A stretch of DNA of 64,000 nt from assembly GCA_016808115.1 (NCBI GenBank), contig JAEQBH010005070.1, positions 1-64,000 of the forward strand, read 5' to 3'. Source of the DNA: Tetrastigma voinierianum (lineage: Eukaryota > Streptophyta > Magnoliopsida > Vitales > Vitaceae). A program made the translations under genes and the position numbers. Positions 48,777 to 59,853 of the stretch are shown here, one piece after another. Below the pieces are notes generated by a model. That model searched no databases. It was not told the DNA's origin and was given only the letters and a program-made list of their open reading frames with translations. Positions within the stretch are counted from its first letter, which is position 1. The number at the start of each line of letters is the position of its first letter.

Positions 48777-50532
48777 AATTTAGTCCCGAAATTCTACGCG
48801 CACATCATCCAACCATGTGCATATGTAACCTTACCTAACTCAAGGCAGGTGTCAGAGTGTGATGGCTTAGGCTAAGGTCGGAGTGCAATAACTTGGAGTG
48901 GTTGTCATCTCATCCATGTCAAATCGACATCATGACCAATATGTCACCACCTAAGGTCCACCACGCCCACATTGCACTTAACTCGACCTCTAGAAAAGTC
49001 AAATATCTCCCTACATCTAGGGAAGAATTTTCTGCATCATATTACGGCTTTACAAGGCTCAACTTCTATGCCAATTTGTGAAGCTTGTATCGGGATTAAA
49101 CTAACCTATCACACAAGATGCATTAATGAATGAACATGATGCATCGATTTAAACACTACGCTGATGACAATTTCAAGAGTAGAGGCGTACCGCATATCCA
49201 TTGTCCCGAGCGCTCAGTCCTGCGTACCATGAGATCTCTTGCCTCCTAGGACAATCTGCGCCTCATATGTCAGTGGCGGCAATGGTAACACGTCATACGC
49301 CTTTGACCGAACTCTCGACCTGCAAAATCTTGTGGTCGGCCTCGATACAGCCGACCACGGCTTTATGTGGCCGTCAATATATCACGTATCTCCAAGGCAT
49401 AAACACAGCCCCGATACATTAATCATACACATAACCCAGTGTATACGCAACCAATTTTGCATTTAAAATATTGTTTTCAACAAAATTTTATTTTCAAAAA
49501 TTTCATTTTTGAAAATTTTATTTTTCGAAAATTTTATCAAATTTATTGATTCTTTATTTTAATTAAATTTAATAAATTTTTTTCGAAAATTTATCTTACA
49601 ATGAACAGTGTTCATTAGGTGACTCAGGAAAATGCAGGAGTCGAGCGGGCCGGCGAGTCAAAAGCGGAGCGGGTGCGTGCGGCAGCGGTGACCCGATGAC
49701 ACGCCCGGCTGCGCTCCGCGAGGCACGCGCCCGGGCCGCGCGCCCGGCGCCACGCCCCGTCTGCCCAGCGCACTGCCAGCGCCGTGCGCCCCCCTTTGCA
49801 CCTCGCGCCCAGCGCGCCCGCTCGCCAGCGCTCCTTTCGCCACGCGCCGCTGCCCGCCGTGCGCTGCACATACGCCCGGCCACGCTTGACCCGCGCCATT
49901 TTCTTGCCACGCCCGGCCAGCCCGACCTCATGCTCAATGGCGATAACCCATTCCAATTTACTGCACCATTTTTTTCCAAATTTTTTTCTTATACGGCCCG
50001 CTGGAAAATACCAAAAAAATATATTTATTTATTTTCTTTCATTTTCCAGTACACCAATAAATTTATTAAAATTTATTTCATCTATATTATTATTATTATT
50101 TTTTTTTTTCATTCCCCAACAAACCAAATAAATTGCTTAAATTTATTTTACTTATTTTCTTGTTCCAGTTTACACATTGTAAACTCACAAGTTCCAAACG
50201 TGCCCTATGTCTTATCTACTACTTGCACAAACATTCACATCACACATACCACATGTCAAACCACCAAGCTTTATACATTCAACCATTCATCAATCCACAT
50301 GATCACACACAAAACACACATGCCGTGTCCTAGTTTTTTTTGTTCCGTGTCTTTCCTAGGTAATCTCATACCTAAACCGAACATCGAACCACACCTAGCG
50401 GTGATGTTCTTATCTCTTAACTATGGCTTAAGCCCAATTTCCTCAATCTATAGGTTTCCACATACCTAAGTTCCACATTCTATGACCCGTGGCCTAGACC
50501 CAAGTCCCTCAAGCCCTAGGTAACAGTTTACT
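48777..50532 (-). other. Non-coding internal region of the short element
   Basis: Contains a piece next to the polypurine tract (48777-49400), an A/T-rich piece like 16.2-16.4 kb of the full element, a GC-rich segment (49620-49930) giving overlapping chance frames on both strands, and a T-rich leader like 17.2-17.5 kb. The ends resemble the full element, which suggests internal deletion plus filler. Confidence 0.7.
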
Positions 50533-50544
50533 ATGCTGATACCA
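50533..50544 (-). promoter_or_regulatory. tRNA-iMet primer-binding site of the short element
   Basis: Minus strand TGGTATCAGCAT, matching the first nine bases and more of TGGTATCAGAGC, two bases inside the LTR end at 50547. Confidence 0.88.
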
Positions 50545-50546
50545 GA

Positions 50547-52947
50547 TGTGGCCCCAAACCAGGGGTCCGTTGACTGCGGAAATCGGCCTGCGGAATACAA
50601 GTGGTGGTCGGGTTGCAGAGCCACTTTAGAAAATCGAGCGAGTCTCCTTTATGCGGGGGCTCTTGAATAAATCCACGTAAATAACACGCATTTACATCCC
50701 AAACAATCCAATATATACAATATATCAATACGGCCACTTGGGCCCATAACTAATACTCATTAAAACACATATCACAACTATTCTCCAATTATCTCCCAAT
50801 AATTACATAGTTGATTACACTTTTATACAAACATATATTAATATCTACAAGTCTAATACAGGTTATGTCCAAAAACCATCAAGCCACAAACCGGCTTCTT
50901 CAAAATCAACCTCAAAATGAGTTATCTCATAGTATTTCCTTTATGCGCGAAATATAAAGGGGGTCCACGGCCAGGGGGTGAGCTAAAGCTCGAGTAGGAG
51001 GAATCGCCTAAAGTGGGCTACTCACCACCTAAGTGTAGTGCAATGCTCCAGTAAACACACACTCCAAGTAAATACATGATCCTACTTGAATGTCTGCATG
51101 ATCACCCCATGTCACGAGTCCTCACCGACTGGCTCACACTAAGCCACGTATGAAAATAATCATTTCAAAACAAAACATTTGTTCTTGAAAATATACTACC
51201 GAAATATTCGGTAAAATATGGGACTACCCTCCGAGGTGAATTGGTTGGTGAGCTTTCCGAAACAGTCATGGTCCTCATCCGAAATGATCTGTTGGCCCAT
51301 CTCCCAACCCAATTCTCCGGAATATCATCCTTTGAAATTCCTTTACGCCACCATATCCGTTTTTATAAAAATACCTTGTCATGCACTCACACCTAACTCC
51401 TAGGTTACCCGGTGCATATGAAAATGCATTATGCCATTTCAAAACCATTTACAATATGACAATATGCATATTTTCAATCAGCTACAATTACACTCATGTA
51501 ATTTAACACATCACTCATCTTGATGGCATTTCATGAGCAACTCATAATCATTTCCAATGGCTTATAACACAATTTAATTCCATGTAATTGTGTCATTAGA
51601 ATAACACATTAAAATAATGTCTTAACCTATCTAGTTCCACACATATCAAACGTTGTTTCATACCATTTCAAGCACACAACACATGGACAATTCCTATCCA
51701 TTTCACAGAAACTGGGACTATTTTCACAGTCCCAAAGAACGGAGAAGCGAAGTGGGTCACGGGCGTCACACACTTCCTACATCGGTTCACTTGATGGAAC
51801 CGATTTCCATTCCCAATTCGGTCTCTCTGTGCCAGCCTCATTTATTCAATGTTCTCTCCTGAAGCCTTAATTGGTGCAGCGGGAAGTGGGTCACGGGCGG
51901 CCCACCCATCCTACATCGGTTCCAATTTTTGAAACCGATTTCCATAGCTATTCCCGGTCTCATACATACCAACATAGAATTTAATGCATAAATTCCACAC
52001 AATCAGCCCCCTACAGATTCTGAAGGTTCACGGCTGTCCAAAAAATCTCCAAAATTTCTACAATTTGGTCCCATGTTTTGGGACCGATCCTACGGCCCAT
52101 TCCCGGCCTTTTTCCATACAAACACATGCATTTATTAAAATCTGGAAATTTACAAGACCCAAACGAAGCCTAATTTTCTGGGCGATCACGGAGAGTGAGA
52201 AAAATCACACCAAGAATTCCTAACAATTCGGTCCCATGTTTGGGATAGATCAAGCGTAACCCCTCACGGCACCAATAAGTAAAGCACGTGGAAAAACCGC
52301 GAAATGGGAATAAAACGCAAGTAGGGAGAAAATCCTACCTCTTGGAGTTGTCAAAAACTCGCAAACCCGGGGTCCACGCGTAGCCTGCTCCGCGTAGAAC
52401 GTTTCTCCTTCTTGTCCCGGAGCCCGCCAACGGTCGGATTCATCGTATTTTTAGAGAGAAGTTTCTCTCTCTAAAGCAATTCTCTCAAAAAAATGAGCTC
52501 TTTGGACTCTTGGTTTTGTTTCGCGTTTTTAGTCTTTCTTTGGTACGGAAAGACATATTCGATCTTGTCTTATGTGACTTAAAATCTTTTCCAAAATGTG
52601 GTGTGTCCCTCATTACCCAGTTTGATATTCGGCGGCTATCTCGACGTCCATTTTCATCATTTCTCTCTACTCATACTTATGGTACATGAGTACATGCTAT
52701 ATGTGGCTTTCGTCGCATCGAAAACCGATTCACATTTGAAGCGATGCCTGGCGATGTCCCATTTGTCTCTCGGAAAATTACGAGAATTTACGTGTTAACT
52801 AGATTCGCGTCTGATTCAACGGTATGATCCATTTCGTCATCTGAGATCTAGAGAATTAATTACGGATTTTTAACCGTAATTACAATTTTGTAATCAAAAT
52901 TACGATTTTGCCCTTATTCCAGAAATTGGAATTTCTCGGGTCTTACA
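50547..52947 (-). repeat. 5' LTR of the short Tekay element
   Basis: Begins 'tgtggccccaaaccagggg' and ends 'tcgggtcttaca' at 52947; 2401 bp. U3 motif at about 52815-52850. Confidence 0.9.
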
Positions 52948-53440
52948 AAAACACCCTTGGGTATGTCACCCTTTAGAATTGTTTATGGCAAAGCATGCCA
53001 TCTTCCAGTGGAATTAGAGCATCGAGCCTCTTGGCTATTTCAGCGATTAGACATGGACGATGGCGTAGGTGAATAGCCCCTTTCTGACTCGATGAACTAG
53101 ACGAATTCGAGGCAAGCTTATGAAAATGCCGTATTTCAAAGGGAAAAGACAAAATCCTGGCACGATAAACCATTGGGGAAGGAATTGGCCCACGGAATGA
53201 CAAGTTACTCTTATTTAACTCCGTCTAAAACTCTTTCAGGAAAATTGGAAGTCTAGATGGTCAGGACTCACGGTGACAAGGTCTTTTTTCCATGGTGGGG
53301 CGGAGATTACATCCCGAGAAAGGAACATTCATAGTTACCGCAGCGATTGAAGGCAGAGTATTTTGGGGGCGAGTTCAGCGGTCATGAATCCATTCCTTTG
53401 ATAGCACGAGGATGAGATTCGATGGCGGTTCTCTGAACCT
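52948..53440 (+). pseudogene. Athila 1 integrase, C-terminal part
   Basis: Codons read 'KTPLGMSPFRIVYGKACHLP' then 'VELEHRA' and, after shifts, the 'YLTPSKTLSGKLE...SRWSG' region up to about 53300 and 'RLKQYF'-like end. This is the segment that follows 'WSKKIEDAL' at 46300-46330 in Athila integrases, confirming the insertion. Confidence 0.9.
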
Positions 53441-53489
53441 GGGTTCAGGCACATTGAGATTCAAGGCCGTCGAGCTAACGACATTAAAC

Positions 53490-53517
53490 ATAGCGCTTCT
53501 TGGGAGGCAACCCAAGT
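53490..53517 (+). promoter_or_regulatory. Conserved post-integrase hairpin of Athila 1
   Basis: CTTGGGAGGCAACCCAAG (53499-53516) forms a perfect 6-bp stem with loop AGGCAA, just after the end of pol. The upstream 'acattaaacatagcgcttct' is also shared with Athila 2 (37781-37830). Confidence 0.78.
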
Positions 53518-53744
53518 TTTCTTGCAATTTTACGTTCTCTGGTTTTAAATTTCATTATCTGCTTTACGTATGTTGGTTTGTTGTTCCTGTCCGTAATTGC
53601 AATCCTTTGTTGGATGCGCTGGGAGCCATGATCGAGAAGATAGGGAGATCCGTCATCAAGTTCCAGAGAGTCACAATTGCATGAGGGGAGTTCCCTTTTA
53701 TCTTAGACCTTTGTTGAATTTTTGTGCATTTTGAGCCTTCTCTG

Positions 53745-53975
53745 TAACGTCGCGACGTTAATTTTACCCTCCTCTGGAACGTCGCGACGTGAGATTCCAA
53801 CGTCGCGACGTCGATTTTGAACGCCTCTGGAACGTCGCGATGTTGATATCCAACGTCGCGACGTTGATTTTTAACATTCTCTGGAACGTCGCGACGTTGG
53901 TCTCAACGTCGCGACGTTGGGCCTCTCTGGAACGTCGCGACGTTGCCCCGAACGTCGCGACGTTGCTCTGTTTTA
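53745..53975 (+). repeat. Nine-copy AACGTCGCGACGTT palindrome array
   Basis: Nine copies of the 14-base palindrome or one-base variants, arranged mostly as pairs inside a unit opening 'ctctggaacgtcgcgacgt', about 45-55 bp apart. Each copy has four CpG. The frames that run through it are by-products of the repeat. Confidence 0.95.
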
Positions 53976-54368
53976 AGGCCAAACACCTTCCATTTTGATG
54001 TTCTTACCTTGCCTTATCCTTCCCTGAACCCTAGCCTCCTGCACACCCGTCCACACAACCCTTGCCGGAGTCAGCCTTCTCACCGGTCGGAGGCCATTCT
54101 ATTGCCCTCCGACGCCCTCCTCCCCTCCGCTGCCACCATCTTCTCACCATCCTGTCCCTGCTCACCACTACCACACTCCACTTACGTGTGCTCACCTTTG
54201 GTCTAGTCATCCACCTTAGGTCTAGGAGTTCCGCGTTATAGCCACTTTAGAGTCGGGTGGAATTACATTTAGAGTTGGTAGGATCACATTTAGGGTCAGT
54301 GCACTCCAGTTAGTCTTCGTTTTCCTAGGCACTCCGGTGTTTGTTGTATTGTCTAAGGCGAGTTAGGT
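53976..54368 (+). other. Region between palindrome array and 3' ORF of Athila 1
   Basis: Proline/serine-rich chance frames; no motif. Position matches 36761-37144 of Athila 2. Confidence 0.45.
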
Positions 54369-55620
54369 GTGTGCCACCTTGGTGCCATTCCCTTACATTC
54401 CCCTAGGAGTTGGGTCGTGCTGATATGCGGAAGAGCGAAGTTGCTGCAGCGGGGTCGGGCTAATGAGGACCTGACCCCAAATTACGATGTCATGCGGTTC
54501 GTGAACGAGGGTGCCGCCAATCGATTCGGCACCATCTGCAAGAACCGTTCGTTTATCAAGGAAAAGGGTTTTCATCACCCTGATGACTTTTATAAAACTG
54601 TGCATTTAAGGGATGGCGAGCACTTTGCGAGCCACCTCGTCAAAGTGAGTGTGGTGCGAAGTTGTGCCAATCGCCTGCGTCGTCGAAAGTTCGGGTGAGG
54701 GGGTGTTGAGGTGAAGCCGGTCTTGGTCGATCAATCCTTGTATGATCTTGCCCGTGTCCCTCAGGCGGTTTGATCGGCTTCTGACACCGTTACCAGGGTC
54801 GTTCGGGTTTTGCGACTAATAGTAGGGGTGAGTGGAAACTCAACAGTGAGAGCCATGCTGTCCACTTCAAGGCCAAACAATTTGACCTTTATCCCAGTGC
54901 GGCATCACTTCATCACTTCGGCGTCTGGTCTGGCGATGACGTGTGTGAGTGTACTTATGGCGTGCCTGCTCGGCTATGTTGGGCGGGTTATAAGGGCCTC
55001 CTCCATAGCGGGGACGCTAAAAGATGAATTTGGGGCACCCTTTCTCATTTATGGCTTATGCAAGCGGCGGGGTGCCCCTGATGACAATGGCGTGGTTACA
55101 CCCGTCAAGGCCGTATCTGTTAAGAGGGACAAGCTAGGGTGTGCCCGCAGGCACGAAGTCTACGACTCAGGCCGACCCTCGAGACAAGGACGAGCTTCAT
55201 GACTATCAGGCTTGTTTTGGACTCCTGGGAGATCCCCAGGAGGACATTGAGCGATCGTCTCATCGCCTCCGCCCACCACCCACATTACCGGAGGCGTTGC
55301 TTGACCTTTTGACCTCGGGGCGGTGCTCTCCCTTGCGAGCGCTTTGATGCTTTCACGGGGATGAGACCCGGGGGCACGAGTCCTCCTCACGCCGGGATAT
55401 GGGCGCAGCGGCTGATATGCACCGCAGTGTTGGCCAGCCAGGCCACTATTCTTCGGCAGCGGTCCCTCGGCCAGCTTGCTCGGCTCACGGCATTCCACCT
55501 TCGCCACCGCCACCACGCGGTGACCCGTCGATCACCAGGGGAGTTCTCTTCAGCCTCTATTGTTCTTTTGTTGCCAGTGGGGACCATTGGATATTTTTGT
55601 TTGGGGGGTGTGAGTGGTGA
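54369..55620 (+). pseudogene. Athila 1 post-pol 3' ORF, decayed
   Basis: The first open part (54369-54698) has 'NEDLTPNYDVMRFVNEGAAN', 'NRSFIKEKGFHHPDDF' and 'VKVSVVRSCANR'. After shifts, 54810-55200 has 'VRAMLSTS', 'LMACLLGYVGRVI' and 'KDEFGAPFLIYGLCKRRGAP', then 'VTPVKAVS'. The same order appears in Athila 2 on the other strand. The family is the Athila-associated 'putative plant transposon protein' frame; biochemical role unknown, no membrane segment seen. Confidence 0.78.
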
Positions 55621-56902
55621 TCGAGTTTTATTAGATTAATAACATTTTGCTTTGATTTTTCGTATTAGTCTGTAATTTATTTTTATTTATGTATGTTAGT
55701 TTACATTTCTGCGTAGAGTTTACATTTCTACGTAATTGCATTTACGATTGCTCATCCTAGGATATTGAGTTTTGTGTTTAGTCATGTTTGTGTTTTAGGT
55801 AGCTCATATACATGTGTAGTGGTGTCGTGTCTAGGGAACTGCGTATGTGATGCCATGCTTTAGAGTAGGGGATCAAATTTTAATAGAACCCACTTGTGTC
55901 AATAAAGAAAGTTGCATTGATCGTTTTTGAATGTTAGAATTAGGTTGAATAGGAGGAGGCATAGTGAATCACTTCCGATTTATTCAAGAAACCATTTCTC
56001 AATGAGCCTATATCACACTCACACACAAAATGATCTCTAGGTTATGCACCAGGTCAGAGCCAACTACTAAGGTTCAACAAGCCACAGGAGTCTCTAAATA
56101 CCAAAGAGATGGGACACTTAGTGAATACAAAGAGGATTGCCTTCGAGCCCCAAAATGAAAAAAAAAAAAAAAAAAAAGAAAAAGAGTTATGACTATTTAG
56201 GCATAGAATGAAGTGGGAGCCAATCGGAATCCAGGGGCACGATCCAGAGGGCATTTCAAAGAGCAATGCCACTGAGCCAGGCTGGCCGGGGAGTCATTGA
56301 CTTCAGCGCCACGTTACGGGGACCCGGAAGATGGAAGTTTCCCACGGCAGGGCCTTTTAGGTTTGGATTGGAGTGTTCGAGGTGGCGTTCGAGGGGCGGA
56401 ATGCCGAGTGCCCTTAACCAGGCGGTGAAGTCACCAACTAATCCGCTACATGGTCCTTAACATAAACTTATAGGGCACTAGTTTTTACATTCTATGTAGT
56501 GGTAGATATATTAGATATTGCAAGCGGTGCGTTCTTATCCTTTTGTAGTTAAATTTTCCCATTTAAGTGAGTTGAACTCAAGTTTGAAACGTCGAACTTA
56601 AGTATACACTAAACAAAAAAAGGGTCATTTCTTTATATCCTTACATAGGATCATTAGGAAAGGCCATTGAATATATATCGGAGAAATTTGAGACATAGCG
56701 ACTTCACGGAGTTCAACCTAGTTCTTCGAAATTCGAACACATTTTAGAATCTGTGAACTTCAAATGGGGCGAGCGGAGGTGCGAGTCGGTCTAATTTGAT
56801 CCTCTCTCTATCAGCATTGGCAACATGATCTTCGTGTTAGATTATAGTACCGCGAGTGTGTAGGTTTAGAGTCGGTTCTTGCTTGAGGCAAGCAAGAAAC
56901 TA
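55621..56902 (+). other. 3' untranslated region of Athila 1
   Basis: About 1.3 kb without genes, with an A run at 56157-56177 and a palindromic 'cttgaggcaagcaag' near 56882-56896 just before the polypurine tract, parallel to Athila 2. Confidence 0.75.
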
Positions 56903-56913
56903 AGTTCAGGGGG
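56903..56913 (+). promoter_or_regulatory. Polypurine tract of Athila 1
   Basis: AGTTCAGGGGG directly before the LTR start TGATGAGTGC at 56914. Confidence 0.82.
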
Positions 56914-58092
56914 TGATGAGTGCCACAAACACTCGGATTATACACTTGTCGGTCTTACGTTTTTCACGTTTATTTATATTTAAATCGTGGTTTGTGTTGG
57001 ATACGGTTGGTGATTAGTGTGTATGCGAGGTGCAATTGGTGCAAAGAAGCTGACTTTGGGGGAGCAATTTTGGAGGCGACAAGAGCGGTCGCAGGATGGT
57101 TGGGCGTCGCGGCGTCAACGTCAGCGGCAGTTGAGTGTATATAAAGAAGTCAACAAGCGACCAAAGTCGGCTCAAACCGCTGACGTCCCAGCGTCGCGGC
57201 GTTGCTAACGTCGTGGCGATCGGTCTGAGAGTTTCTCCTCTCAATCATTAAAAGGCAAATGGGAACGGAATTTGAGAGGGATGGGATATTGGGAATCGTA
57301 CGAACTAGGGCGCGGAAATCAGAGCAGCAGTGACATCGATCTCGAAGAAGAGCCCGTGATTTGTATTCTTCTTTGTTTTGGATATTAGAACTGATGTTTT
57401 ATATACCGGCTTGTGGTACTTTCTTATTCATTATGAACACAGATCTATACCTAGGATATTATTTGAACCACATCCCACGTTTGAATGGATTAAAGTTTAT
57501 TAATTTATATTATTCATTGATTTATGATTCATTATCATCTGCTTTACATATGTGAATCAATTACATGGTAATGTTTGGCCAACATTAGTATGATCATACT
57601 AGGGACATGAGTAGAGCAGCCTTTGGTTGATTCAGTAAATAGAGATATTCCCGATCCCGAAGGTGGCAGTTAAGGTTAGAACATTTAAGCATTTCGGAGT
57701 ACCGAGTTGAGGTAGAGATACACTCAATTCTACTAACGAGATAGGCGAATACACCTCGAGAGGGTATCTATTAACAAGATCACCTTGCCATTAATAAATC
57801 ATAAAATAAAGCCCGACTAATATCATCTTTAGAAATAATCCGCATCAAAAGTGGCAGGGGGAGACATAGCCCTAGTCTCCATTAAATAGTAATTCGTTCA
57901 AATCAGTAGTTTAGCTTACATTCAGACACTAGTACCTTTTTCACACATTACGTATATCCAGATAATATTTGAAAAGCAAATCTCTGTAGTCAACACACCT
58001 ATCCCCGTGGATCGATATCCGTACCATTGGTACACTATATTACTTGGGGCGACGCGTGCACTTGCGCACATAGGCGTACATTTTACACACCA
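56914..58092 (+). repeat. 3' LTR of Athila 1
   Basis: Begins TGATGAGTGCCACAAACACT, contains the TATATAAAG box at 57138-57146, and ends 'ttttacacacca' at about 58092. Shares long blocks with the 5' LTR but differs in the CpG-rich part (57100-57220). Confidence 0.87.
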
Positions 58093-59853
58093 CGTTTTCG
58101 GCCTGTCACCTACCCTTTAACCACTGAGTTTGGTCTTATTGACATATTTTATTCAAATTATTATTCTAATAGTATTTTAAACAGTATAACTATTAATAAT
58201 TTAATTATTAAGTTTAGAAACTTTTAATAAAATTCTCATTCCTTCCAAATACGATTTCAAATACTCTACTAAAAAACATTATTATTCTTATATCATATCA
58301 TCCCCATATTTACCTTAATCGCATTATTATTCTAAATAAATCCTCAAATCTTAATAAAATATCTACTTTTATATATATATATATAGTATATGCCATGTCT
58401 CTAGTTGACAGTTTTGTTCCAAGGCCGTAGCCGGGAAAAGATGCGTTGGTAGGCTGTTGGGTTGGCCACATTATAACTCCCTTTGCTAAGAGGGGCTTAT
58501 CGTAGGTTCTTACGGTGAGCGAAAAAAAATGAATTTGTGGGCCCTTTGAGTTGACTTATTAATAACTCTCTTAAGTCTTATTAAGAAGCATGCGAGAGAA
58601 CACCCACTTGGGTTGGGCCCTGTATAACTTCCTTCACTAAGACTAAAGACTAAGAAGACTTTAGGCTGCCTTTTGGTGGAAGCAGCTCTCTAAGGGCAAA
58701 GGAAGGAAGGCGAAGTTAGAGTCGATCCGTTCTTTCGATTCGGTCATTGATGGGAAAAGATAAATTTTAAAATCATAAAAGCGATGCGTAGGGGCTCCCC
58801 ATCGAGCCCTACTCCCAAGTCAAAAATAGCCTATACTAATAGGGTTTACAAAATTCACAAAAAAATTACAAAAAATTAAATGTGTGAAACCTAATCTTGT
58901 GATTAACCTCCTTGTTACAAACCGATTAAAATACATATAAAACTCTATCATGAATTAAAGGGCAAGAACACAATTATTATGTAACAAAATCATATTAAAC
59001 ACACAAACATATGAATCAACAAATATAAAAAACCTAAGTATCATATTGCTAATCAAACATCAAAATACATATAATTGTTTAGATCAAATTGTATATTTAA
59101 TCACATGAGGCTCTGTATGGAATAAAGAGAAGCAAGAGGAGAAACAAAAAACCCATCATCTCGAATATATATATTTACCAACCCTTATTTACAATCCAAC
59201 CAAGACAAAAAATAGAGAATCCAATGTATGTGCAAAAATGTGAAACTAAGGGCCTAATTCAAGGGAATGAAGGGTTAAGAATGAACATATCTTCTTTTTA
59301 TCATATGATTCTGGTAGTGGGATTTTTATTCATTTCAAAGATGGGTATTTTGATTTTCTAATAGAAGTTGTTTCATCGAGAATATTTTCCAAAAAAATTT
59401 TAAAACTTTTTTTTTGGTTAACTCGTTTTTAAAAATAGTTTTTTTCCTATTTTGATATTGAAAAAATATAAGGAAAAATAATGCAAAATAAATTTGAGGC
59501 ATGAAAGGAAAAAGCAAATGAGGATGAGTGCTGTGTCAGTAATATTAAATAATTCTAGCAACTTAACTTTGTATTGAAAGCCATTCTCAAATTGTTCTTG
59601 AATAATGTTTTTTCAATCCTTTGCACTTTCATTTTTTTTTTTTAAATTTACCCTATATACTTTAAAATGTTAAAAATTAACATTTACACTATTGAAAACA
59701 TAAAATATAAATCCTTTTTAAAAGACCATTTGCACATGTTGTTCAAACGTCCTTAAATGCTAATGCGAAATAATAGTATTTAAAAGACAATTACTCATTT
59801 GGCACAATACAAAAAATTCTCGAAACTTATATAAAATAATGTTAAAATAAAAA
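58093..59853. other. Spacer; three diverged ~75-bp repeats, no gene
   Basis: AT-rich. Between 58455 and 58690 phrases such as 'ttgggttggccacattataa', 'gggccctttgagttgactta' and 'ttgggttgggccctgtataa' recur about 75 bp apart, suggesting a short decayed tandem array. No protein motif elsewhere. Confidence 0.5.

Larger units (their letters stand above)
46344..52947 (-). mobile_element. Short Tekay-family element without gag-pol, nested in Athila 1 integrase
   Basis: Two 2.4-kb LTRs flank an internal region of only 1.79 kb. The primer site (50533-50544) and polypurine tract (48758-48776) are well preserved and fix a minus-strand orientation. No gag, protease, RT or integrase codons were found inside, so it must have been copied with proteins from a full element or arose by internal deletion. 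LTR termini are TG/TTACA. A 188-bp block is identical between the LTRs, suggesting a recent insertion. Flanks rejoin the Athila integrase; the 5-bp duplication is not clean ('gcgac' / 'aaaac'). Confidence 0.9.
28429..58092 (+). mobile_element. Athila-type Ty3/gypsy element 1, host of two nested insertions
   Basis: Plus-strand order: 5' LTR, tRNA-Asp-like primer site, gag, protease, RT first half, [Athila 2], RT second half, RNase H, integrase first part, [short Tekay], integrase end, hairpin, CpG palindrome repeats, 3' ORF, polypurine tract, 3' LTR. Without the two inserts it is about 11.5 kb, normal for Athila. The LTRs (28429-29687 and 56914-58092) align from the TATA region to the ends. 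The flanks ('ccctt' left, 'cgttt' right) do not give a convincing target duplication. All frames are broken. Confidence 0.88.

Noticed and set aside
49596..50469. Long overlapping frames on both strands, including a 257-codon plus-strand frame
   Set aside because: They arise from a GC-rich non-coding leader and run on into AT-rich DNA; low-complexity Ala/Arg/Pro content, no domain, and both strands equally open.
53745..53975. CRISPR-like array of repeats and spacers
   Set aside because: Repeats are 14-base palindromes with short, partly shared spacers, located in a plant retroelement; no cas genes and wrong organism type.
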